From NCBI RefSeq assembly GCF_900129655.1, contig NZ_FQWK01000005.1, positions 124,001-188,000 on the forward strand: 64,000 bases of DNA. Direction: 5' to 3'. The translations under genes and the position numbers were made by a program. The notes under the pieces are model-generated. The model ran no database searches. It was not told the origin of the DNA and worked only from the letters and a program-made list of their open reading frames with translations. Of this stretch, positions 55,801-64,000 are shown one piece after another. Each line of letters opens with the position of its first letter. Within the stretch, counting starts at the first letter, position 1. This DNA is from Bacteroides clarus YIT 12056 (lineage in GTDB: Bacteria; Bacteroidota; Bacteroidia; Bacteroidales; Bacteroidaceae).

Positions 55801-56553
55801 TTGAAAATTAAGAAAGTACTTGTGTCGCAGCCGAAACCGGCATCAGAGAAATCTCCTTACTACGACATTGCCGAGAAGTACGGTGTGAAAATAGATTTTC
55901 GCCCGTTTATCAAAGTAGAGAGCCTTTCAGCGAAAGAGTTCAGACAGCAAAAAGTGTCTATATTAGACCATACTGCCGTGATTTTCACTTCGCGTCATGC
56001 AATCGATCACTTTTTTCATCTTTGTACGGAATTGCGTGTGACAATCCCCGAAACCATGAAGTATTTCTGTGTGACGGAGACGATTGCTTTGTACATCCAG
56101 AAGTATGTACAATACCGCAAGCGTAAGATTTTCTTTGGAAATACCGGGAAGTTTGACGATTTGTTGCCTTCGATTGTAAAGCATAAGACTGAAAAGTACT
56201 TAGTGCCAATGTCGGATGTGCATACAGAGGATATTAAGAATTTGCTGGATAAGAGCAAGATTCAGCATACGGAAGTAGTTATGTACCGTACGGTAAGTAA
56301 TGACTTTACTCCGGACGAGAAGTTTGACTATGATATGCTGGTATTCTTTAGTCCTGCAGGTGTGTCTTCTTTGAAGAAGAATTTCCCGGATTTCGAACAG
56401 AAAGAAATTAAGATCGGAACATTCGGTTCTACAACAGCGCAAGCTGTGCGTGACGCCGGACTTCGCTTGGACTTGGAAGCTCCCAGTGTACAAGCGCCCT
56501 CTATGACGGCAGCGCTCGATATGTTCATTAAGGAGAACAACAAAGGAAAGTGA
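55801..56553 (+). CDS. hemD: Uroporphyrinogen-III synthase
   Basis: HemD closes and inverts hydroxymethylbilane to uroporphyrinogen III in tetrapyrrole synthesis. The 250-residue protein begins at TTG 55801, the only plausible start in frame because no ATG lies near the conserved KIKKVLVSQPKPASEKSP. It shows VIFTSRHAIDHFFHL, MLVFFSPAGVSSLKKNFP and IGTFGSTTAQAVRDAGL. The last two are the usual signature blocks. It follows the DUF4271 gene by 4 bp. A terminator follows at 56629. Confidence 0.93.
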   Translation: MKIKKVLVSQPKPASEKSPYYDIAEKYGVKIDFRPFIKVESLSAKEFRQQKVSILDHTAVIFTSRHAIDHFFHLCTELRVTIPETMKYFCVTETIALYIQKYVQYRKRKIFFGNTGKFDDLLPSIVKHKTEKYLVPMSDVHTEDIKNLLDKSKIQHTEVVMYRTVSNDFTPDEKFDYDMLVFFSPAGVSSLKKNFPDFEQKEIKIGTFGSTTAQAVRDAGLRLDLEAPSVQAPSMTAALDMFIKENNKGK

Positions 56554-56628
56554 AAGGTATTATGAGTTATGAATTATAGGTTATGAGCCTGTTGGCTTGT
56601 GGCTTGTAGTTGTAACAATAGAAATTAC

Positions 56629-56679
56629 GGGCTACAGGTGTGGTATTTCAGATGTCGCAGACCTTGTAGCTCGTTTTTT
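56629..56679 (+). terminator. Rho-independent terminator after hemD
   Basis: GGGCTACAGGT (56629-56639) pairs with ACCTTGTAGCTC (56661-56672) with one bulge, followed by T6. The preceding stretch has several ATGAnTTAT-like words. Confidence 0.75.
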
Positions 56680-56717
56680 ATAATTCTTCATTTTCATTCC
56701 TAATTTATAGTTCATTC

Positions 56718-57137
56718 ATGGCAAATACCTTACATAAAGTCGAAAGGCTGGATAAAAAAAAGATAATAGAGAAGATGTTTGCGGGCGGTTCTCGTTCGTT
56801 CTCGGTTTTCCCGTTGCGTGTGGTGTATTTGCCGGTAGAGGAGTTGGAGGCGGATGCTTCTATTCTTATCAGTGTTTCAAAGCGCCGTTTCAAACGTGCG
56901 GTGAAGCGTAACCGTGTGAAGCGCCAGATACGTGAGGCCTATCGTGTAAACAAGCATGAGTTGCTGAATGTGTTGGCGGAAAAGCAGTGCCGACTGGCTA
57001 TCGCCTTTATTTATCTCTCCGATCAGCTGGTGGAATCTGCCGTGATAGAGGAGAGGGTAAAGACGGCTTTGGCGCGTATCGCCGAGAAAGTGGCGGCACA
57101 AGATGCGGATGCAGTGGTAACCCCTCTGAAGCCATGA
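56718..57137 (+). CDS. rnpA: Ribonuclease P protein component
   Basis: RnpA binds the RNase P RNA and helps cut tRNA 5' leaders. The 139-residue protein has the conserved [20 protein letters not shown] stretch (about 50-70) and ends with a longer acidic-Ala tail than the shortest family members. The ATG at 56718 starts [15 protein letters not shown]. It overlaps yidD by 4 bp, the common rnpA-yidD coupling. Confidence 0.95.
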   Translation: MANTLHKVERLDKKKIIEKMFAGGSRSFSVFPLRVVYLPVEELEADASILISVSKRRFKRAVKRNRVKRQIREAYRVNKHELLNVLAEKQCRLAIAFIYLSDQLVESAVIEERVKTALARIAEKVAAQDADAVVTPLKP

Positions 57138-57355
57138 AACGCCTGCTTTCCTATCTGTTGTTGCTTCCTATTTATTTTTACCGGAAGTGCATTTCACCCA
57201 TGACGTCCCCGTCGTGCAGATTTACTCCGACCTGTTCTCAATATGCTGTTGAGGCCATTAAGAAGCACGGTCCTTTTAAGGGACTTTATCTGGCGATAAA
57301 ACGTATATTGCGTTGTCACCCCTGGGGTGGCTCCGGATATGATCCTGTTCCATGA
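57134..57355 (+). CDS. yidD: YidD membrane protein insertion efficiency factor
   Basis: The 73-residue protein has the family block [19 protein letters not shown] and ends in [13 protein letters not shown]. The ATG at 57134 overlaps the rnpA stop (ATGA), and its own stop overlaps the next start in the same way. YidD assists insertion of proteins into the inner membrane near YidC. Confidence 0.95.
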   Translation: MKRLLSYLLLLPIYFYRKCISPMTSPSCRFTPTCSQYAVEAIKKHGPFKGLYLAIKRILRCHPWGGSGYDPVP

Positions 57356-57999
57356 AAATTCCTGTTGACATACACGCGCATCAGTTGCCGCAAATCCCCG
57401 GAACGGCTATTGTGAACCGTTATCCCGATACTTTTGTTCCGGAGGCGGGGGAGTGGTATTCGGTAGGCATGCATCCCTGGCATATCCCAACGGCTGCTAC
57501 TCCGGCAGTTCGGCATGAAATGGATATTTTGGCTTCTTTAGCCGGGCATCCGCAGGTTCTTGCCGTAGGAGAAGCCGGTTTGGATAAATTGGCTGACGCT
57601 CCGCAGGCTGTACAGATAGAAGTTTTTGAATATCAGGCACGGTTGTCTATGGAGCTTGGTAAGCCTTTGGTCATTCATCTGGTAAAGTCCATGGATGAGT
57701 TGCTGAAGCTAAAACGGCAGATAAAGCCGACTAATCCCTGGATTATTCATGGTTTTCGCGGGAAGGCGGTTCTGGCGGAGGAATATCTGAGACACGGGTT
57801 TTACCTCTCTTTCGGAGAAAAGTATCAGGAAGAAGCCCTGCGGATTACTCCTTCCGGTCGCTTGTTCCTGGAAACTGACGAGAGTGACGTGCCGATTGCG
57901 GATGTGTATAGCCGGGCAGCCCAAGTCCGTTGCGTATCTTTAGCTGAGCTTACGGAGGCACTGCAGGAAAATATCACCAAAGTCTTTTTTAAACAATAA
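57352..57999 (+). CDS. TatD-family metal-dependent hydrolase
   Basis: The 215-residue protein is a short TatD-like amidohydrolase. It has VDIHAHQLP (first metal pair), VGEAGLD (metal Glu), [20 protein letters not shown] and the terminal [10 protein letters not shown] with the catalytic Asp. Family members are metal-dependent nucleases or deacylases, so the exact substrate is open. It is shorter than the 260-residue TatD standard but keeps all metal residues I can identify. The 4-bp overlap with yidD places it in the rnpA operon. Confidence 0.88.
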   Translation: MKIPVDIHAHQLPQIPGTAIVNRYPDTFVPEAGEWYSVGMHPWHIPTAATPAVRHEMDILASLAGHPQVLAVGEAGLDKLADAPQAVQIEVFEYQARLSMELGKPLVIHLVKSMDELLKLKRQIKPTNPWIIHGFRGKAVLAEEYLRHGFYLSFGEKYQEEALRITPSGRLFLETDESDVPIADVYSRAAQVRCVSLAELTEALQENITKVFFKQ

Positions 58000-58005
58000 G
58001 AGTTG

Positions 58006-58033
58006 TTTGTTAGGATAAAGAGTCGTACTTTTG
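58006..58033 (+). promoter_or_regulatory. Promoter of tyrS
   Basis: TACTTTTG at 58026-58033 is a perfect -7 match. TTTG at 58006-58009 could be the -33 element, though 16 bp is a short gap. The start codon follows at 58078. Confidence 0.6.
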
Positions 58034-58077
58034 TCGCAGACAAAGTATAAATCAAATAATTAATAGTTAATCATTCG

Positions 58078-59370
58078 ATGAATTTTGTAGAAGAATTAAA
58101 ATGGCGTGGCATGCTCCACGATATGATGCCGGGTACGGAAGAACTGTTGGCAAAGGAACAAGTTACTGCATACATCGGTTTCGACCCTACGGCGGACTCT
58201 CTGCATATCGGACACCTTTGCAGTGTGATGATATTGCGCCACTTCCAGCGCTGCGGTCACAAGCCGTTGGCGCTGATTGGCGGTGCTACGGGTATGATTG
58301 GCGACCCTTCCGGTAAGTCGGCAGAACGCAATCTGCTCACTGAAGAAACACTGCAACGCAATATGGCAGGCATGAAGAAACAGTTGAGCAAGTTTCTGGA
58401 TTTTGAATCGGATGCCCCTAACCGTGCGGAGTTGGTGAACAACTACGATTGGATGAAGGATTTCAGTTTCCTTGATTTCGCTCGCGAGGTAGGTAAGCAT
58501 ATCACCGTAAACTATATGATGGCTAAGGACTCGGTGAAGAAGCGTTTGAACGGTGAGGCCCGCGACGGTCTTTCTTTCACTGAATTCACTTACCAGCTGT
58601 TGCAAGGTTACGACTTCCTGCACTTGTATGAAACCAAAGGCTGCAAGTTGCAAATGGGTGGTTCGGACCAATGGGGTAACATCACTACGGGAGCCGAGCT
58701 GATTCGCCGTACCAATGGAGGCGAGGTATTTGCCCTGACAAGCCCTCTGATTACAAAGGCGGACGGCGGTAAATTCGGTAAGACGGAATCCGGCAATATA
58801 TGGCTCGATCCCCGTTATACGTCCCCTTATAAGTTCTACCAGTTCTGGCTGAACGTGAGCGATGCCGATGCAGCCCGCTACATCAAGATATTTACTTCCC
58901 TGACTAAAGAGGAAATCGAGGCTCTGACGGCCGAGCACGAAGCGGCTCCGCATTTGCGTGTTCTGCAGAAGCGTCTGGCTAAGGAAGTTACCATTATGGT
59001 ACACTCCGAAGAGGACTACAATGCGGCTGTCGATGCTTCCAATATCCTTTTCGGCAATGCTACTTCAGAGGCGTTGAAAAAATTGGACGAAGATACGTTG
59101 CTGGCCGTATTTGAGGGTGTACCTCAGTTCGAGGTGTCCCGTGATGCGTTGGCGGCGGGTGTGAAGGCGGTCGATCTGTTTGTAGACAACGCAGCTGTAT
59201 TTGCGTCCAAAGGCGAGATGCGTAAGTTGGTACAAGGCGGCGGTGTCTCTTTGAACAAAGAAAAGCTGGCGGCTTTCGACCAGGTCGTTACAACTGCCGA
59301 TTTGTTGGATGATAAGTATCTGCTGGTACAACGCGGTAAGAAGAATTATTATCTGATTATAGCAAAATAA
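58078..59370 (+). CDS. tyrS: Tyrosyl-tRNA synthetase
   Basis: TyrS charges tRNA-Tyr. The 430-residue protein has the class I HIGH motif in [18 protein letters not shown], the Tyr-binding [18 protein letters not shown] block, [20 protein letters not shown], and [13 protein letters not shown] in the place of KMSKS. The C-terminal S4-type domain lies at about 360-430 ([19 protein letters not shown]). Length and order are standard. Confidence 0.98.
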   Translation: MNFVEELKWRGMLHDMMPGTEELLAKEQVTAYIGFDPTADSLHIGHLCSVMILRHFQRCGHKPLALIGGATGMIGDPSGKSAERNLLTEETLQRNMAGMKKQLSKFLDFESDAPNRAELVNNYDWMKDFSFLDFAREVGKHITVNYMMAKDSVKKRLNGEARDGLSFTEFTYQLLQGYDFLHLYETKGCKLQMGGSDQWGNITTGAELIRRTNGGEVFALTSPLITKADGGKFGKTESGNIWLDPRYTSPYKFYQFWLNVSDADAARYIKIFTSLTKEEIEALTAEHEAAPHLRVLQKRLAKEVTIMVHSEEDYNAAVDASNILFGNATSEALKKLDEDTLLAVFEGVPQFEVSRDALAAGVKAVDLFVDNAAVFASKGEMRKLVQGGGVSLNKEKLAAFDQVVTTADLLDDKYLLVQRGKKNYYLIIAK

Positions 59371-59388
59371 GATACGGATATGAAAAAA

Positions 59389-59418
59389 TGTCCCGAAATA
59401 TTTGCATATCTCGGGACA
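59389..59418. repeat. Inverted repeat after tyrS that contains the tRNA-Gln -33 element
   Basis: TGTCCCGA (59389-59396) pairs with TCGGGACA (59411-59418). The 14-base loop includes TTTG, the -33 element of the tRNA-Gln promoter. There is no T-run after the stem. It may be a weak tyrS terminator or a regulator site. Confidence 0.55.
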
Positions 59419-59432
59419 TACCTCTATCTTTG
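59401..59432 (+). promoter_or_regulatory. Consensus promoter of tRNA-Gln
   Basis: TTTG at 59401-59404 and TATCTTTG at 59425-59432 are separated by 20 bp, the best full match to the Bacteroides consensus in this window. The tRNA begins about 30 bp later. Confidence 0.75.
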
Positions 59433-59462
59433 CACCGCTTTTTAACAGAAAGCGCATATGTT

Positions 59463-59533
59463 TGGACTATGGTGTAATGGTAGCACAACAGGTTTTGGTT
59501 CTGTTTGTCCAAGTTCGAATCTTGGTAGTCCAA
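59463..59533 (+). tRNA. tRNA-Gln (anticodon TTG)
   Basis: The cloverleaf folds completely. The acceptor TGGACTA (59463-59469) pairs with TAGTCCA (59526-59532), and A is the discriminator. The D-arm is GTG/CAC. The anticodon stem ACAGG/TCTGT holds the loop TTTTGGT with anticodon TTG, and the T-arm is CCAAG-TTCGAAT-CTTGG. CCA is not encoded. The short open frame here (MFGLWCNGST...) is an artefact of this tRNA. Confidence 0.95.
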
Positions 59534-59541
59534 CGAAAAAA

Positions 59542-59574
59542 GCTCTGACAGTCGATGATTGTCGGAGCTTTTTT
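59542..59574 (+). terminator. Rho-independent terminator of tRNA-Gln
   Basis: GCTCTGACA (59542-59550) pairs with TGTCGGAGC (59560-59568), followed by T6. It starts nine bases after the tRNA. Confidence 0.9.
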
Positions 59575-59750
59575 CGTTTAACTCACAATCGGAAGGTAAA
59601 GGATTGGAGAACTCTATATTGTGTTGGTGCCAATTTTTTCTTTTGAATTATTCATTAAATATGAGGGCATTTCTAATGATTTTTCTTTTCTTTGTACAAT
59701 ATTGATAGATAATTAGGACAAAAAAGCAATGTTTTGCCGTTTTCTTTTGC

Positions 59751-59782
59751 TACATTTGCAATCGTGTACGTAAACGACGTAC
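59751..59782 (+). promoter_or_regulatory. kduI promoter with inverted-repeat operator candidate
   Basis: TACATTTG (59751-59758) is a perfect -7 element. Just after it, GTACGT (59766-59771) and ACGTAC (59777-59782) form a perfect 6-bp inverted repeat with a 5-bp spacer, placed at the predicted transcription start. A repressor bound there would block initiation. The regulator is not in this window. Confidence 0.5.
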
Positions 59783-59824
59783 TGCACGACTATTGGTTTG
59801 ATAACTTAAAAACGTAATAAAATC

Positions 59825-60667
59825 ATGAAAACGAACTATGAAATTCGCTACGCTGCACATCCGGAAGATGCGAAAAGTTATGATACAAAAAGAATCCGTC
59901 GCGATTTCCTTATAGAGAAAGTATTCTCCCCTGATGAAGTAAATATGGTATATTCCATGTACGACCGTATGGTGGTAGGTGGCGCCATGCCGGTAGGCGA
60001 GGTGTTGCCATTGGAAGCGATTGAGCCTTTAAAAGCTCCTTATTTCCTGACCCGTCGCGAAATGGGTATTTTCAATGTAGGCGGTCCGGGTGTGGTGAGA
60101 GCCGGTAACGCCGTATTCGAAATGGATTATAAGGAAGCCCTTTACTTGGGTTCGGGCGACCGTGAAGTTACGTTTGAGAGTAAGGATGCAGCCCACCCGG
60201 CTAAGTTCTACTTTAATTCCGTAACGGCTCATCGCAACTATCCCGATAAGAAAGTGACGAAGAAAGATGCGGTTGTGGCTGAAATGGGCTCTTTGGAAGG
60301 TTCCAATCATCGCAATATCAACAAGATGCTGGTAAATCAAGTGTTGCCGACCTGTCAATTGCAGATGGGTATGACGGAACTCGCTCCGGGCAGCGTATGG
60401 AATACGATGCCCGCGCACGTTCACAGCCGTCGTATGGAAGCTTATTTCTATTTTGAGATTCCGGAAGACCACGCTATCTGCCACTTTATGGGTGAAGTGG
60501 ACGAAACCCGCCACGTGTGGATGAAGGGCGACCAGGCTGTTCTTTCTCCCGAATGGTCTATTCACTCGGCCGCGGCTACGCACAATTATACCTTTATATG
60601 GGGTATGGGCGGTGAGAACCTGGATTACGGCGATCAGGACTTCTCTTTGATAACAGACTTGAAATAA
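59825..60667 (+). CDS. kduI: 5-dehydro-4-deoxy-D-glucuronate isomerase
   Basis: KduI converts 5-keto-4-deoxyuronate, the open form of unsaturated uronates, to 3-deoxy-D-glycero-2,5-hexodiulosonate. The 280-residue cupin protein has the zinc-site block MPAHVHSRRMEAYFYFE and a distal WSIHSAAATHNYTFIWGM. The N-terminus reads EIRYAAHPEDAKSYDTKRIR, as in other KduI. It is followed by kduD 33 bp later. These enzymes act on exactly the sugar that GH88 and GH105 of the large PUL would release. Confidence 0.97.
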   Translation: MKTNYEIRYAAHPEDAKSYDTKRIRRDFLIEKVFSPDEVNMVYSMYDRMVVGGAMPVGEVLPLEAIEPLKAPYFLTRREMGIFNVGGPGVVRAGNAVFEMDYKEALYLGSGDREVTFESKDAAHPAKFYFNSVTAHRNYPDKKVTKKDAVVAEMGSLEGSNHRNINKMLVNQVLPTCQLQMGMTELAPGSVWNTMPAHVHSRRMEAYFYFEIPEDHAICHFMGEVDETRHVWMKGDQAVLSPEWSIHSAAATHNYTFIWGMGGENLDYGDQDFSLITDLK

Positions 60668-60700
60668 CACTATTTTTTCAACCTAAAATAAATAAACATC

Positions 60701-61504
60701 ATGAATCAGTATTTGAATTTTTCTTTGGAAGGTAAAGTAGCCCTCGTTACAGGTGCTTCTTATGGTATCGGTTTTGCTATCGCTTCGGCTTTTGCAGAAC
60801 AAGGTGCAAAAATCTGTTTTAACGATATCAACCAGGAATTGGTAGATAAAGGTATAGCTGCTTATGCCGAAAAGGGTATCCAAGCACATGGTTATGTATG
60901 CGACGTAACTGATGAACCTGCTGTTCAGGCTATGGTAGCCACTATTGAGAAAGAAGTAGGTTCTGTTGATATTTTGGTTAACAATGCGGGTATTATCCGT
61001 CGTATTCCTATGCACGAAATGGAAGCTGCTGATTTCCGTAAAGTTATCGACATCGACTTGAATGCTCCGTTCATCGTTTCCAAGGCAGTTCTGCCCGCAA
61101 TGATGAAGAAGGGTCATGGTAAAATCATCAACATCTGTTCTATGATGTCTGAATTGGGTCGTGAGACTGTATCTGCATACGCTGCCGCTAAGGGTGGTTT
61201 GAAGATGCTGACTCGTAACATCTGCTCTGAATACGGTGAATACAACATCCAATGTAATGGTATCGGCCCGGGTTATATCGCTACTCCGCAGACTGCTCCG
61301 TTGCGTGAGAAACAAGCTGACGGCAGCCGTCACCCGTTCGATTCATTCATTTGCGCTAAGACTCCGGCCGGTCGTTGGTTGGATCCGGAAGAACTTACAG
61401 GTCCTGCTGTATTCTTGGCTTCCGAGGCTTCTAACGCGGTTAACGGACACATCCTGTACGTTGACGGCGGTATCTTGGCTTATATCGGAAAACAACCTAA
61501 ATAA
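60701..61504 (+). CDS. kduD: 2-dehydro-3-deoxy-D-gluconate 5-dehydrogenase (SDR family)
   Basis: KduD reduces 2,5-diketo-3-deoxygluconate to KDG with NADH. The 267-residue short-chain dehydrogenase has VTGASYGIGFAIA (cofactor glycine motif), NNAGIIRRIPMHEM and the catalytic SMMSELGRETVSAYAAAKGG with the Ser-Tyr-Lys triad. The AIGPGYI-like GIGPGYIATPQT follows. The pairing with kduI supports this role over gluconate 5-dehydrogenase, as which such proteins are often annotated. A strong terminator follows. Confidence 0.93.
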   Translation: MNQYLNFSLEGKVALVTGASYGIGFAIASAFAEQGAKICFNDINQELVDKGIAAYAEKGIQAHGYVCDVTDEPAVQAMVATIEKEVGSVDILVNNAGIIRRIPMHEMEAADFRKVIDIDLNAPFIVSKAVLPAMMKKGHGKIINICSMMSELGRETVSAYAAAKGGLKMLTRNICSEYGEYNIQCNGIGPGYIATPQTAPLREKQADGSRHPFDSFICAKTPAGRWLDPEELTGPAVFLASEASNAVNGHILYVDGGILAYIGKQPK

Positions 61505-61520
61505 TAAGGTGATAAGGTGG

Positions 61521-61567
61521 TAAGGCGGTAAGTGATAAGGAATATTACTTTACCGCCTTATTTTTTT
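61521..61567 (+). terminator. Rho-independent terminator after kduD
   Basis: TAAGGCGGTAAGT (61521-61533) pairs with ACTTTACCGCCTTA (61547-61560), followed by T7. The flanks hold repeated GGTGATAAGG-like and ATTACC-like words that are partly complementary to each other. Confidence 0.85.
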
Positions 61568-61647
61568 AATCAGGCTGCTTATTACCCTATCGCATCATCG
61601 CATTACCACCCTATTACATTACCGTATTATCACATTATTTATTCAAT

Positions 61648-62880
61648 ATGAAGAAACTTCTTTTATTATGTATGACGGCTCTGTTTTGCTTCGCTTGTAA
61701 CGACAGCAAGACGGTAACCGTTACGGTAACCAATCCGTTGGCCATGGAGCGCTCTAATGAAATGGTAGAGGTGTCTATGGAGACTATTACAAACCGTTTG
61801 GGTTTGGCAGACACGGCACAGATTGTGGTATTGGATGCCGACGGGCAGCAAGTGCCTTATCAGATTACGTACGACGGCAAGGTGATATTCCCGGCTACGA
61901 TAGCTGCCAATGGCGCCGCTACGTATACCATCCAAACCGGTACGCCCGAGGCTTTTGATGTAAAGGCTTGCGGTAAATGCTACCCCGAACGTATGGATGA
62001 TATGGCTTGGGAGAATGATTTGGTGGCTTTCCGCGCTTACGGTCCCGCTTTGCAGGCCAAAGGAGAGCGTGGCTTCGGTTATGACTTGTTTACGAAGTAT
62101 AATACTACCGAACCGATACTGGAAGCTATGTACGCCAAAGAACTGAACAAAGAAACCCGGGCTAAGATTGCCGAACTGAAAAAGACCGATCCGAAAGCCG
62201 CTGCCGAACTGAGCCGTGAACGTTCTTATCATATCGATCACGGTTATGGTATGGACTGCTATGCAGTAGGCCCTACGCTGGGAGCCGGTGTGGCCGCACT
62301 GATGGTAAACGACAGCATCATCTACCCATGGTGCTATAAGAATCAGGAGATTCTGGATAACGGCCCGTTGCGTTTTACGGTGAAGCTGGAGTTCACCCCT
62401 CTGACTGTAAAGGGTGACTCGACTGTGGTGGAAACACGTTTGATTACACTTGACGCAGGTTCTCATTTGAACAGGACTGCCGTATCATACAGCAACCTGA
62501 AAGAAACATTGCCTATCGTTGCAGGTATCGTACTGCATGAACCCGATGGAGCTGTTGTTGCCGATGCTGCCAACGGTTACATTACTTATGTAGACCCTAC
62601 TACCGGTCCTGATAATGGTAAAATCTTTATGGGTGCCGCTGTTCCCACTGTTGTCAAGGATGCGAAAACCGTACTTTTCTCTGAACAGGAGAAGAAGGAA
62701 CGTAATAATGCCGACGGCCATGTACTTGCTGTCAGCGATTACGAACCGGGTTCGGAATATGTATATTATTGGGGATTTGCATGGGACAAAGCGGATATAA
62801 AGACTGCCGATGCCTGGAACCGGTATATGGCTGATTTCGCTCAGAAAGTACGCAATCCGTTGACGATAAAAGTAAACTGA
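61648..62880 (+). CDS. DUF4861 lipoprotein
   Basis: The 410-residue lipoprotein has a signal ending in LFCFAC. The body is mostly beta-structure with NPLAMERSNEMVEVSM, MAWENDLVAFRAYGPAL, YHIDHGYGMDCYAVG and YVYYWGFAWDKADI. It matches the DUF4861 proteins that occur near pectin- or uronate-utilisation genes. The fold may be a galactose-mutarotase-like sandwich, but no activity is assigned. The conserved acidic and histidine residues suggest an enzyme acting on a uronate sugar. It sits directly after kduI-kduD, past a terminator, and may have its own transcript. Confidence 0.8.
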   Translation: MKKLLLLCMTALFCFACNDSKTVTVTVTNPLAMERSNEMVEVSMETITNRLGLADTAQIVVLDADGQQVPYQITYDGKVIFPATIAANGAATYTIQTGTPEAFDVKACGKCYPERMDDMAWENDLVAFRAYGPALQAKGERGFGYDLFTKYNTTEPILEAMYAKELNKETRAKIAELKKTDPKAAAELSRERSYHIDHGYGMDCYAVGPTLGAGVAALMVNDSIIYPWCYKNQEILDNGPLRFTVKLEFTPLTVKGDSTVVETRLITLDAGSHLNRTAVSYSNLKETLPIVAGIVLHEPDGAVVADAANGYITYVDPTTGPDNGKIFMGAAVPTVVKDAKTVLFSEQEKKERNNADGHVLAVSDYEPGSEYVYYWGFAWDKADIKTADAWNRYMADFAQKVRNPLTIKVN

Positions 62881-62896
62881 GAAAGCAGAAAGATTT

Positions 62897-62976
62897 GAAA
62901 GTTAAAAGTTGAGAGTTGAAAGTCAGGATGCGCGATTATGCCGCATTAAACTTTCAACTCTCAACTTTTAATTTTC
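62897..62976. terminator. Long inverted repeat acting as bidirectional terminator
   Basis: About 26 bp at 62897-62923 pair nearly perfectly with 62950-62976 (TTAAAAGTTGAGAGTTGAAAGT and its complement). It lies between the convergent DUF4861 and deacetylase genes, so it can end both transcripts. Confidence 0.75.
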
Positions 62977-62982
62977 ATAACT

Positions 62983-63597
62983 CTATAACAGTTTAAACTC
63001 GTACCCTTCTTCTTTCAGAAATTCTATTGCCCGCGGTAGTGCGTATTGCAGATTTCCGTTGTTCCAGGACTTTAAGGAATCGTGAAACGTGATGATGGAA
63101 CCATTGCGCGCGTATCTCATTACGTTGGCAAGCACCTGAGGACCGCGCAGCTTCTTACTATAATCGCGCGTTACCAAATCCCACATTATTATCTTATAGC
63201 GACGTTTCAGTATCATATACTGTGTCCATCCCATGTGTCCGTGCGGAGGACGGAATAAATCCGTTTTCATCACCTCATTGGCTTTCTCCGCATTGGCCAG
63301 ATAGTCTTTGAAGTTATATTCAAATCCTCTGAGGTGGTTGAAGGTATGGTTACCGATGCGATGTCCCCGCTCCACAACCATTTGGAACTCATCAGGATGT
63401 TTACGGATATTGTCACCTACCATAAAGAAGGTGGCCTTTATACCGTATTTGTCGAGCAAATCAAGAACCCAGGGAGTAACTTCAGGGATAGGCCCATCGT
63501 CAAAAGTCAGATAAATGGCTCTCTCATTCGGGTCCATTCGCCAGACGGCGCTGGGGTATAATTTACGAACGAACTCGGGAGGCTGTTCTATAAACAC
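62983..63597 (-). CDS. Polysaccharide deacetylase (NodB domain)
   Basis: The 204-residue protein is a CE4-type deacetylase, probably of peptidoglycan or chitooligosaccharide. It has TFDDGPIPEV (metal Asp), the HTFNH metal motif, LFRPPHGHMGW, MWDLVTRDYSK and a terminal SIITFHDSLKSW with the catalytic His. I see no convincing signal peptide from the GTG start at 63597, although a start further upstream cannot be excluded. The upstream gap is filled by an inverted repeat, not by an obvious promoter. Confidence 0.88.
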   Translation of the reverse strand: MFIEQPPEFVRKLYPSAVWRMDPNERAIYLTFDDGPIPEVTPWVLDLLDKYGIKATFFMVGDNIRKHPDEFQMVVERGHRIGNHTFNHLRGFEYNFKDYLANAEKANEVMKTDLFRPPHGHMGWTQYMILKRRYKIIMWDLVTRDYSKKLRGPQVLANVMRYARNGSIITFHDSLKSWNNGNLQYALPRAIEFLKEEGYEFKLL

Positions 63598-63626
63598 GAT
63601 TAATCAGTGGTTAACGGTTAGTGATT

Positions 63627-63700
63627 AGTGATAAGCGTGCAGTGGTGAGTAGTTGGCAAACAGTTATTTGCCAATCACTCACCACTATCCGCTTATCACT
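63627..63700. repeat. Long imperfect inverted repeat between two minus-strand genes
   Basis: AGTGATAAGCG (63627-63637) pairs with CGCTTATCACT (63690-63700). Further inner pairs are AGTGGTGAGT with ACTCACCACT and TTGGCAAA with TTTGCCAA. It overlaps the last codons of the upstream gene and may serve as its terminator. Confidence 0.65.
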
Positions 63701-64000
63701 GTTTAAGTCTTTCTACATATAAGTTGTACAACTCTTCTACTTTCGGTTCGTAGATTTCCGCCAGTTTGGAATTGTATTTCTTCATAATCTTTACTTCGGC
63801 ATCGAGTACTGCCCAGTGGTATTCAAACTCACGGGTAGAGATAACGAAGCGGCTGTCGTCCATGCTCAGATACCAGGTGAGGTATTCCACGGCTTTGTTG
63901 GCAAGCGCTTTCATCATTTCGTCGGCTTTTGCGGAATCGCCTAACTGGTAATACGCTTCAGCCATTTGTACGGCGCCGTTCTGCCAGTCGTATGGTACGT
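63696..64000 (-). CDS. C-terminal fragment of a TPR protein, probably the DUF2723 family; truncated by the window
   Basis: The frame runs off the window edge and codes for VPYDWQNGAVQMAEAYYQLG, then helical repeats to RLKQ. Such C-terminal TPR-like tails end the large DUF2723 membrane proteins of Bacteroides (glycosyltransferase-like, about 1100 residues). Only about 100 residues are visible, so the family is a guess. The N-terminus lies downstream of base 64000. Confidence 0.55.
   Translation of the reverse strand, partial: VPYDWQNGAVQMAEAYYQLGDSAKADEMMKALANKAVEYLTWYLSMDDSRFVISTREFEYHWAVLDAEVKIMKKYNSKLAEIYEPKVEELYNLYVERLKQ

Noticed and set aside
59458..59646. 62-codon open frame
   Set aside because: It is the tRNA-Gln gene and its terminator read as protein.
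61501..61647. Possible CRISPR or tandem repeat after kduD (GATAAGG and ATTACC words)
   Set aside because: Units vary in length and sequence, there are no spacers, and a terminator explains the main part.
62897..63700. Long inverted repeats as insertion sequence ends
   Set aside because: There is no transposase gene, no target duplication, and the two repeats differ. They fit terminators better.

Overview
This window comes from a gut-type Bacteroides or a close relative in the Bacteroidota. The evidence is the SusC/SusD pairs, a hybrid two-component system, lipoproteins with BACON domains, promoters of the TAnnTTTG type, and the gene order hemD-rnpA-yidD-tatD-tyrS. The species cannot be named from the sequence alone. 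Two kinds of DNA alternate: AT-rich polysaccharide utilisation loci (PULs), and more GC-balanced housekeeping genes.

Layout. (1) 1-4175 is the end of a PUL, with a SusD-like protein cut by the window edge and a VCBS-repeat protein whose catalytic domain resembles GH66. (2) 4259-5897 holds queA and folK. (3) 5938-13734 is a compact second locus: a SusR-like membrane regulator, a SusC/SusD pair, and a histidine phosphatase of the phytase/MINPP type as its only enzyme. (4) 13826-51682 is a large PUL controlled by a hybrid two-component system (HTCS). It holds two GH2 proteins, a double SGNH esterase, two clan GH-A enzymes (one agarase-like, one with discoidin domains), a SusC/SusD pair, a BACON lipoprotein, GH115, CE15, a GH88-DUF2264 fusion, two serine-type sulfatases, GH43, two more DUF2264 proteins and GH105. 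(5) 51693-59574 is core: a secreted EEP-family phosphatase/nuclease, metK behind a SAM-II riboswitch, a LOG-family protein, a DUF4271 protein, hemD, rnpA, yidD, a TatD hydrolase, tyrS and tRNA-Gln. (6) 59751-64000 holds kduI, kduD and a DUF4861 lipoprotein, then on the minus strand a NodB-type deacetylase and the C-terminus of what looks like a DUF2723 protein.

How the parts work together. The large PUL appears built for a sulfated polysaccharide rich in (methyl)glucuronate. Sulfatases and esterases would remove decorations, and agarase-like and GH2 enzymes would cut the backbone. GH115, GH88, GH105 and DUF2264 would deal with uronic acids. Unsaturated uronates released by GH88/GH105 would enter the KduI-KduD route, which is encoded 8 kb downstream. 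No recognisable polysaccharide lyase is present, although GH88 and GH105 normally need lyase products. This makes the DUF2264 modules and the unassigned GH-A enzymes the points of interest.

The main regulatory observation is a repeated architecture at four promoters of the large PUL. Each has two seven-base boxes (pattern GWWYNAY) exactly 21 bp apart, followed 13 or 15 bp after the second half-site start by a TATn -7 element. This is a candidate operator for the HTCS. All family assignments come from motifs read by eye; no database search was run.
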